Below, piece by piece: positions 6,653 to 11,217 of a stretch of 11,217 bases of DNA. This stretch comes from an uncultured Polaribacter sp. (GTDB lineage: Bacteria > Bacteroidota > Bacteroidia > Flavobacteriales > Flavobacteriaceae). Where the stretch lies: assembly GCA_913050305.1 (NCBI GenBank), contig CAJXAS010000036.1:1-11217 (forward strand), given 5' to 3'. The stretch's first letter is position 1. Every line of letters starts with the position of its first letter. The position numbers were made by a program, and so were the translations under genes. The notes below the pieces were generated by a model. The model did no database searches. It was given only the letters and a program-made list of their open reading frames with translations, and was not told the origin of the DNA.

Positions 6653-7420
6653 ATGATAGAAGTTAAAGATTTACATAAAGGTTTTAATGGTGTTGATGTT
6701 TTAAAAGGCATTTCTACTTCCTTTCTAGCAGGAAAAACTAATCTTATCATTGGGCAAAGTGGTTCTGGAAAAACAGTTTTTTTGAAATCATTAATAGGGC
6801 TTCATGTTCCAGAAAAAGGAACTATTTCTTTTGATGGAAGAATAAATACAGCCTTTTCGGAACAAGAGAAAATGCAATGGAGGCAAGAAATTGGTATGGT
6901 TTTTCAGGGAAGTGCCTTGTTTGACTCTCAAACAGTTGAAGAGAATGTAATGTTTCCTTTAAAAATGTTTACAAAGAAAAAACCATCTGAAATGTTAGAC
7001 CGCGTAAATACTGTTTTAAAGCGTGTTAATTTAGAGAATTCAAATAAAAAGTTACCGGCAGAGTTATCTGGTGGAATGCAGAAGAGAGTTGCTATTGCAA
7101 GAGCAATTGTTATGAATCCGAAATATTTATTTTGTGATGAACCAAATTCTGGTTTAGATCCGCAAACAGCTATTGTAATAGATAACTTAATTCAAGAAAT
7201 TACAGAAGAATTTAAGATAACCACGGTTATTAATACACATGATATGAATTCTGTAATAGAAATTGGAGAAAAAATTGTTTTTTTAAATAAAGGTGTTAAA
7301 GCTTGGGAAGGGACAAATAAAGATATATTTTCTACTGATAATGAAGCGGTTGTAAGTTTTGTGTATTCTTCAAATTTATTAAAAAAAGTAAGAGATGTTT
7401 ATTTAAATGAAACTAAATAA
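6653..7420 (+). CDS. mlaF: MlaF-family ABC transporter ATP-binding protein
   Basis: The 255-residue cytoplasmic ATPase contains all motifs of an active nucleotide-binding domain: Walker A GQSGSGKT (34-41), Q-loop Q85, signature LSGGMQKR (138-145), Walker B ending CDEP (161-164), D-loop SGLD (166-169) and switch H196. The signature LSGGM and the Walker B CDEPNSGLDP pattern are typical of MlaF, the ATPase that powers MlaE-dependent phospholipid transport. It begins 3 bases after mlaE, so the two are co-transcribed. No terminator is seen before the tRNA promoter that starts just after its stop codon, so read-through would end at the hairpin after the tRNA. No MCE/MlaD gene follows, in contrast to the proteobacterial mla operon. 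Confidence 0.92.
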   Translation: MIEVKDLHKGFNGVDVLKGISTSFLAGKTNLIIGQSGSGKTVFLKSLIGLHVPEKGTISFDGRINTAFSEQEKMQWRQEIGMVFQGSALFDSQTVEENVMFPLKMFTKKKPSEMLDRVNTVLKRVNLENSNKKLPAELSGGMQKRVAIARAIVMNPKYLFCDEPNSGLDPQTAIVIDNLIQEITEEFKITTVINTHDMNSVIEIGEKIVFLNKGVKAWEGTNKDIFSTDNEAVVSFVYSSNLLKKVRDVYLNETK

Positions 7421-7427
7421 AAAATTG

Positions 7428-7458
7428 TTTGGATTTCTTAAAATAAGCTATATATTTG
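7428..7458 (+). promoter_or_regulatory. Bacteroidota-type promoter of tRNA-Lys
   Basis: TTTG at 7428-7431 and TATATTTG at 7451-7458 are spaced by 19 bases, a textbook Bacteroidota promoter. Transcription would start about 15 bases before the tRNA, leaving a short 5' leader for RNase P. Confidence 0.75.
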
Positions 7459-7479
7459 CACCCGCTAAGCGAAAAGAAT

Positions 7480-7552
7480 GACCTGGTAGCTCAGTTGGTA
7501 GAGCATCTCCCTTTTAAGGAGAGGGTCCTGGGTTCGAGCCCCAGCCCGGTCA
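7480..7552 (+). tRNA. tRNA-Lys (anticodon TTT)
   Basis: A 73-base cloverleaf: acceptor GACCTGG with CCCGGTC and discriminator A at 7552; D arm GCTC/GAGC; anticodon stem TCTCC/GGAGA (7506-7510 and 7518-7522) with loop CTTTTAA and anticodon TTT at 7513-7515; T arm CTGGG/CCCAG around TTCGAGC. CCA is not encoded (CAA follows the discriminator). One acceptor pair, position 5 with 68, is a T-C mismatch. The gene has its own promoter and is followed by a strong terminator. Confidence 0.96.
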
Positions 7553-7562
7553 CAATAGAGGT

Positions 7563-7597
7563 AAAAAGAGTTTGTAGTTTTCTACAAACTCTTTTTT
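7563..7597 (+). terminator. Rho-independent terminator of tRNA-Lys
   Basis: GAGTTTGTAG (7568-7577) pairs perfectly with CTACAAACTC (7582-7591) around a TTTT loop. The stem is extended by five A before and followed by six T after, 11 bases past the tRNA. The A and T runs on both sides mean it could also act on minus-strand transcripts. Confidence 0.85.
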
Positions 7598-7754
7598 ATT
7601 TTAAGATTTTTTTTTAGATGAGATTTTTTTTGATTGGCTATTTTCACCATCAAATAAAATAGTTTTTAAGTACTTCAATATGCAAATAATCTATATATTT
7701 TTTGTGAAATTTTATTTTAACATAATTTCTACAGTATACTAGTTTTTTAATAAA

Positions 7755-7762
7755 TATTTTTG
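7755..7762 (+). promoter_or_regulatory. Possible -7 element for the CIA30-family gene
   Basis: TATTTTTG matches TAnnTTTG and lies 21 bases before the ATG at 7784, a sensible distance. No clear TTG lies at the -33 distance, and the surrounding AT-rich DNA makes chance matches likely. Confidence 0.3.
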
Positions 7763-7783
7763 CTGAATAATTACTATGAAATT

Positions 7784-8320
7784 ATGAATAAAATTTATCT
7801 ACTCTTTATCTCAATCTTTTTTATGAGCGATGCAACCCAAATAATTGTTGATTTTAATTTGAATTCAGAGTTATCTAGCTGGAAAGTAGTAGATGATGTT
7901 GTTATGGGAGGAAGATCTAACGGTAATTTTAGAGTAAATAAAGATGGCCATGGTGAATTTTATGGAAGTGTATCTTTAGAGAATAATGGTGGTTTTTCAT
8001 CTTTAAGACATCGTTTTCCTTTATTAGAAATAACAGATTTTAAAGAGGTTGTTTTGAAGGTAAAAGGAGATGGTAAAAGGTATCAGTTTAGAATAAAAGA
8101 TAAGAGCTCAGATTATCACTCTTTTATATCAAGTATTCAAACTAATGGAGAGTGGCAAACGATTAAAGTTACCTTATCTGAAATGTATCCAGCATTTAGG
8201 GGGAGAAAACTTTCTATTGGTAACCTTTCATCTAAAAGTATTCAGGAAATCGCTTTTTTAATAGGTAATAAGACTGCAGAAAATTTTAAATTAGAAATCG
8301 ATAAAATTTATCTTCAGTAA
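7784..8320 (+). CDS. CIA30-family protein, exported
   Basis: The product (178 residues from the ATG at 7784) is a CIA30 domain protein, a jelly-roll carbohydrate-binding-like fold named after the mitochondrial complex I assembly factor. Recognisable features are WKVVDDVVMGGRSNG near the start, FYGSVSLENNGGFSS, LRHRFP, VLKVKGDGKRYQFRIKD, WQTIKVTLSEMYPAFRGR and the terminal FKLEIDKIYL strand. The first 16-20 residues (MNKIYLLFISIFFMSDA) form a signal peptide, so the protein is probably periplasmic. An in-frame TTG at 7760 would add eight residues, but the ATG gives a normal signal peptide and fits the upstream -7 element. Bacterial members have no established role; a link to respiratory complex I is not implied. 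It stands alone between the tRNA terminator and the DUF389 gene. Confidence 0.82.
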   Translation: MNKIYLLFISIFFMSDATQIIVDFNLNSELSSWKVVDDVVMGGRSNGNFRVNKDGHGEFYGSVSLENNGGFSSLRHRFPLLEITDFKEVVLKVKGDGKRYQFRIKDKSSDYHSFISSIQTNGEWQTIKVTLSEMYPAFRGRKLSIGNLSSKSIQEIAFLIGNKTAENFKLEIDKIYLQ

Positions 8321-8382
8321 TATTTATAAAGTTTTCTAAATTAGTTTTTGTTGTATCTTTCCCAAGTTCAATACAATTAAAA

Positions 8383-9855
8383 ATGGAAGAAGAGGTCAAA
8401 AAAGATACAGTATATAATTCAACAGAAACTACTGATAAAGGTATTCAGATAAATGTAACAAGGTTATTAGAGACTGCTAAGAAATTCCTAGTAGCACTTT
8501 TTGATTTTAGAGAAGATACTGATCATGAGGCAACAATAGAGGCTATTAAAGCAGATATTTCTTTTAAAGGTGCTACTGCTTGGATTCTCATTTTTGCTGT
8601 GTTTGTGGCTTCCATTGGTTTAAATGCAAATTCTACCGCTGTTGTTATTGGAGCCATGTTAATTTCTCCTTTAATGGGGCCAATTTTAGGAATTGGAATG
8701 TCATTTGCTTTAAATGATATAAATACATTTAAGAAGTCTTTAATGAACTTAGGTACCATGATTGGGTTAAGTTTATTCGCCTCTTTTCTATTCTTTTACT
8801 CTTTTCCGTTAAGCGAGGATAATTCAGAGTTATTAGGGCGTGTTAGTCCAGATATTCGTGATGTACTTATTGCTTTTTTTGGTGGTTTGGCTTTAATGGT
8901 TGCAAGAACGAAGAAAGGAACAGTTGCTTCTGTGATTTTTGGTGTTGCAATTGCGACAGCCTTAATGCCACCTTTGTGCACCGCAGGTTATGGTTTGGCA
9001 AAAGGTAATTTCTCTTATTTTATTGGAGCTATGTATTTGTTTATGATTAATACTATTTTTATTGCGTTAGCAACATTCTTGGTAATGAAGTTATTAGGTT
9101 TTCCAATGTATAAATACGCAAATGTAGCCAAGAGAAAAAGATATTCTACAATTGCTACAATTGTAGGTATTGCAGTTATGATTCCAGCAATTTTTACTTT
9201 TATTAATGCTTTAAATAAGAGTCAAATTAAAACTCAAATCAATAATTTTGTCAATAATGAAATAAAGGAAATTAAGAGTTTTCAATTAATTGGTGATCCA
9301 GATTTAGATTTAGATAAAAAAGAAATAAAGTTTAGTTTTTTTAACGAAGTCACGGAAGGTGAACAAAATATTTTGAACAATCAGTTAGCTAATAATACTA
9401 ATTATACAAAAATAAAGGATTTTACATTAAAGATAAAAGGTAGTGATACAAAGAGTTTTGAGCTTATTACAACTGCTTATAAAGATAAAAGAGAGGAGCT
9501 ACAAGAAAGCAAAAACATTGTTGCTGGCTTGCAAAAGCAAATAACAGATTTACAAGAAACAATTTCTAGTTTAAATAACAGAATAGAGCAAGATGCTTTA
9601 AGTACAAACCAGAAAGTAGTTGCGTTTAGTAGAATTGCTAAAGATGCAAAGATAAGATATAGAGACATCGAAGAAATTGGTTTTGCAAGTGTATTATCTT
9701 CTAAAGACTTTATTAAAATTGACACCATTCCAGTAGTAACTATTAGATGGAGTGTGCAACTTTCTGACAGTATTATTACTCCTAGAGAAATAGAATTAAG
9801 AAACTGGCTTCAAAAAGAATTAGAATTAGATACACTTTTTATTAAGAGAGATTGA
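8383..9855 (+). CDS. DUF389 family multi-spanning membrane protein
   Basis: The 490-residue protein has a cytoplasmic N-terminus of about 60 residues, then six or seven membrane spans between about 63 and 277. These include the hallmark segment LNANSTAVVIGAMLISPLMG (80-99) followed by PILGIGMSFALND, and VAIATALMPPLCTAGYG (188-204). These define the DUF389 (TIGR00341-like) family, widespread in bacteria and of unknown function. The C-terminal 210 residues are soluble: an alpha/beta region (about 280-365), a coiled coil rich in Gln/Leu/Glu (about 365-405) and a final domain ending NWLQKELELDTLFI. The ATG at 8383 is preceded by an A-rich stretch and no Shine-Dalgarno; TATCTTTC at 8354-8361 may be a degenerate -7 element. 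No neighbouring gene points to a substrate. Transport is only a guess from topology. Confidence 0.87.
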   Translation: MEEEVKKDTVYNSTETTDKGIQINVTRLLETAKKFLVALFDFREDTDHEATIEAIKADISFKGATAWILIFAVFVASIGLNANSTAVVIGAMLISPLMGPILGIGMSFALNDINTFKKSLMNLGTMIGLSLFASFLFFYSFPLSEDNSELLGRVSPDIRDVLIAFFGGLALMVARTKKGTVASVIFGVAIATALMPPLCTAGYGLAKGNFSYFIGAMYLFMINTIFIALATFLVMKLLGFPMYKYANVAKRKRYSTIATIVGIAVMIPAIFTFINALNKSQIKTQINNFVNNEIKEIKSFQLIGDPDLDLDKKEIKFSFFNEVTEGEQNILNNQLANNTNYTKIKDFTLKIKGSDTKSFELITTAYKDKREELQESKNIVAGLQKQITDLQETISSLNNRIEQDALSTNQKVVAFSRIAKDAKIRYRDIEEIGFASVLSSKDFIKIDTIPVVTIRWSVQLSDSIITPREIELRNWLQKELELDTLFIKRD

Positions 9856-9871
9856 TATAAGAAAATACTCA

Positions 9872-9888
9872 TAAAAAGGAGCTTTTTA
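9872..9888. terminator. Weak hairpin between convergent genes
   Basis: TAAAAAG and CTTTTTA pair around a GAG loop in the 47-base gap between the convergent DUF389 and SprT-like genes. The A and T runs in the stem could let it work in both directions, but it has one G-C pair only and no separate T tract. Confidence 0.3.
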
Positions 9889-9902
9889 CAGGAATAAGAT
9901 AC

Positions 9903-10496
9903 TTAATGCTCGTAAGATTTTACTTCTACATTTTGATTAAATAAATACACCTTTTTGTTAGCCATATTTAAACATTCATATCGTGTTCTTCTTTTATTGC
10001 CCCTTTTGTAAATAGCATCTTTAAAGATAAATAGACTTCCAAAAGAGATGGCAAAAACAAAGTTCTTTCCTGTTTCTGCAATGTTTCCTTTTAAAGCTAA
10101 AGACAGGTTAACATCTGCATCTGTGCTTGCTTTTGCATTTTTTAAATACTGTGCTAGATAAGGTAGTATTTCTTTCGGATATATATCTGGATTTAAAAAC
10201 GGTAACATTAAATGTTGAAAAATAGCTTTCCATTCTTTTCCGTGCGGTTGTACTCTTCCAAATTTTTGATGTGTAACATGATGCGCAATTTCATGCACTA
10301 GCGTTAATAGAAATTGATGTTTGTTGAGGTTATTATTAACGGTTATTTGAAATTTACCATTTGGCATACTTCTAAAATCCCCATGCTTTGTAGCGCGCTT
10401 ATTTACTATTTTTAAAGTAAAATTGTGTTCATTGATTAGAAACTCCATAAACGGAATTGCTTTTAAAGGAACAAAATCTTTATAATTTGAAGTCAA
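9903..10496 (-). CDS. SprT-like zinc metallopeptidase domain protein
   Basis: The 197-residue protein contains the SprT-like zincin core: HEIAHH (68-73) with E69 as the predicted general base, followed by QPHGKEWK (83-90), where H85 is the likely third zinc ligand. An N-terminal alpha/beta part and a segment GDFRSMPNGKFQITVN precede the core, as in other members. SprT-like domains include the SPRTN/Spartan DNA-protein crosslink proteases, but substrates of the bacterial proteins are not established. The C-terminal tail KRRTRYECLNMANKKVYLF occupies the place of the zinc ribbon found in many SprT proteins, yet it has one cysteine only, so no ribbon is expected. No signal peptide is seen; it is cytoplasmic. 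The gene starts 17 bases after the SDR stop on the same strand, suggesting one transcript. Confidence 0.85.
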   Translation of the reverse strand: MTSNYKDFVPLKAIPFMEFLINEHNFTLKIVNKRATKHGDFRSMPNGKFQITVNNNLNKHQFLLTLVHEIAHHVTHQKFGRVQPHGKEWKAIFQHLMLPFLNPDIYPKEILPYLAQYLKNAKASTDADVNLSLALKGNIAETGKNFVFAISFGSLFIFKDAIYKRGNKRRTRYECLNMANKKVYLFNQNVEVKSYEH

Positions 10497-10513
10497 TTTT
10501 TAAATTTGATTGC

Positions 10514-11194
10514 TTATGGGTTTGAAGAAGAAACTTGCAAAACTTTACCGTTGTAAAATTTATTTCCGGTTAAAGAAAAGTTGTAGATATAGTCTGCCAT
10601 TTCTGCAGCAGAAAGTGGAGCCTGATAGCCAGGGAAAGCTTCTTCTAACATTTCTGTTTGTACCGCTCCTAAAGCCAAAACATTAAAAGCAATTTGCTGT
10701 TCTTTATACTCTTCTGCCAATAATTCTGATAAAGTAATTACAGCACCTTTTGCTGAAGAATATGCAGCTAAACCAGGAAACTTTAGGCTCCCTTGAATTC
10801 CACCTATAGAGCTAATCGTAACTACGTGACTTCCTTTCTGTAAAAATGGAATCATTAATTTTGTAATTTCTGCAACACCAAAAACATTTACTTTATATAC
10901 TTCTAAAAAATCTTCTGAAGAGATTTCTGTAAACGGTTTGTTTATTAATTTACCTGCATTATTAATTAAAACATCTACTTTTTTCCAAGTATTTTTTATG
11001 AAATCAGTAACTTTATTTAAATCTTTAGCGTTAGAAATATCAACAGATAATACCTTAATATTTTTATGATTTACCTCAGACAAAGGTCCTGTATTCCTAG
11101 ACAATGCTAAAACTTGATGTCCGTTCTCTGCAAATTGTTTAGCCAGCTCAAATCCAATTCCTCTGCTGGTTCCTGTAATAACTATGTTTTTCAT
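10514..11194 (-). CDS. Short-chain dehydrogenase/reductase (SDR)
   Basis: The 226-residue product is a classical SDR with a Rossmann fold. It shows the dinucleotide-binding TGTSRGIG (7-14), an Arg in LSRN (31-34) after the second strand that hints at NADP(H), VDIS (51-54), NNAG (78-81), active-site N103 (KVNVFG), serine in TISS (S128/S129), and the YSSAK pair Y145 and K149. Such enzymes reduce carbonyls or oxidise alcohols; the substrate cannot be told from sequence. The C-terminus is slightly short compared with 245-250-residue relatives but ends naturally at a stop with the last strand present. The start ATG at 11194 follows an A-rich stretch typical of this genome. Only 23 bases of upstream sequence are in the window, so its promoter is not visible. 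It probably leads a two-gene unit with the SprT-like gene. Confidence 0.9.
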   Translation of the reverse strand: MKNIVITGTSRGIGFELAKQFAENGHQVLALSRNTGPLSEVNHKNIKVLSVDISNAKDLNKVTDFIKNTWKKVDVLINNAGKLINKPFTEISSEDFLEVYKVNVFGVAEITKLMIPFLQKGSHVVTISSIGGIQGSLKFPGLAAYSSAKGAVITLSELLAEEYKEQQIAFNVLALGAVQTEMLEEAFPGYQAPLSAAEMADYIYNFSLTGNKFYNGKVLQVSSSNP

Positions 11195-11217
11195 TTTTTT
11201 AATTTAAAGTAAGCAAA

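Noticed and set aside
7480..7597. tRNA-Lys as an integration site for the phage-like DNA at the left end
   Set aside because: No copy of the tRNA 3' end was seen elsewhere in the window, no integrase gene is present, and the phage-like segment is over 7 kb away with ordinary genes between.
7760..7783. TTG start giving a longer CIA30-family protein
   Set aside because: The TTG overlaps the candidate -7 element, and the downstream ATG gives a standard signal peptide.
8523..8981. Two minus-strand open frames inside the DUF389 gene
   Set aside because: They mirror the membrane-span codons of the real gene; hydrophobic composition arises from the opposite strand and no start signals are present.
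9477..9728. Minus-strand open frame opposite the coiled coil of the DUF389 protein
   Set aside because: It is antisense to a clear coding region and its Leu/Ser-rich sequence is what the complement of Glu/Lys/Gln codons gives.
1..11217. CRISPR array, defence island, toxin-antitoxin or insertion sequence
   Set aside because: No regularly spaced repeats, transposase or nuclease motifs, or inverted terminal repeats were found on reading both strands; the gene set is ordinary flavobacterial.

Overview
From about position 1260 to the right end, the window reads as an ordinary chromosomal segment of a member of the Bacteroidota, most likely a marine flavobacterium (Polaribacter-like, a family-level guess). 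The basis is low GC, starts without Shine-Dalgarno sequences behind A-rich leaders, several promoters of the Bacteroidota type (TTTG, about 19 bases, TAnnTTTG), a secreted protein with a type IX secretion C-terminal sorting domain, and a PafA-type phosphatase.

The left end does not fit. Positions 1 to about 270 are richer in GC and hold the 5' part of a small heat-shock protein (Hsp20) gene on the minus strand, cut by the window edge. It has a strong Shine-Dalgarno sequence and looks like the Hsp20 genes of T4-like marine (cyano)phages. It stops abruptly against an AT-rich open frame on the plus strand (about 302-1147). That protein resembles only the coiled-coil and C-terminal part of longer DUF4236-type proteins, so it is probably missing its 5' end. 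The window also begins with AATTC, an EcoRI half-site. Together these suggest a chimeric or cloning junction, although a true phage insertion edge is possible.

Layout after that: ctlX (citrulline/arginine-deiminase-type hydrolase, +); a PrsW-family membrane protease (+) whose 3' end overlaps by 11 bases the 3' end of a convergent minus-strand pair; that pair, read from 5798 down to 3001, is a PafA-like alkaline phosphatase followed 2 bases later by a secreted T9SS beta-propeller-like protein. A divergent intergenic region leads to mlaE and mlaF homologues (+, 3 bases apart, lipid-transport ABC permease and ATPase), then a tRNA-Lys(TTT) with its own promoter and a strong hairpin terminator. 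Next come an exported CIA30-family protein (+) and a DUF389 multi-spanning membrane protein (+). The right end has a minus-strand pair, a short-chain dehydrogenase followed by a SprT-like metalloprotein.

The genes form small independent units: envelope and secretion functions (PafA with the T9SS protein, MlaEF, DUF389, CIA30, PrsW) mixed with housekeeping (tRNA, SDR, SprT-like, CtlX). I found no mobile element genes, CRISPR array or defence system. The most unusual feature is the phage/bacterial discontinuity at the left end.
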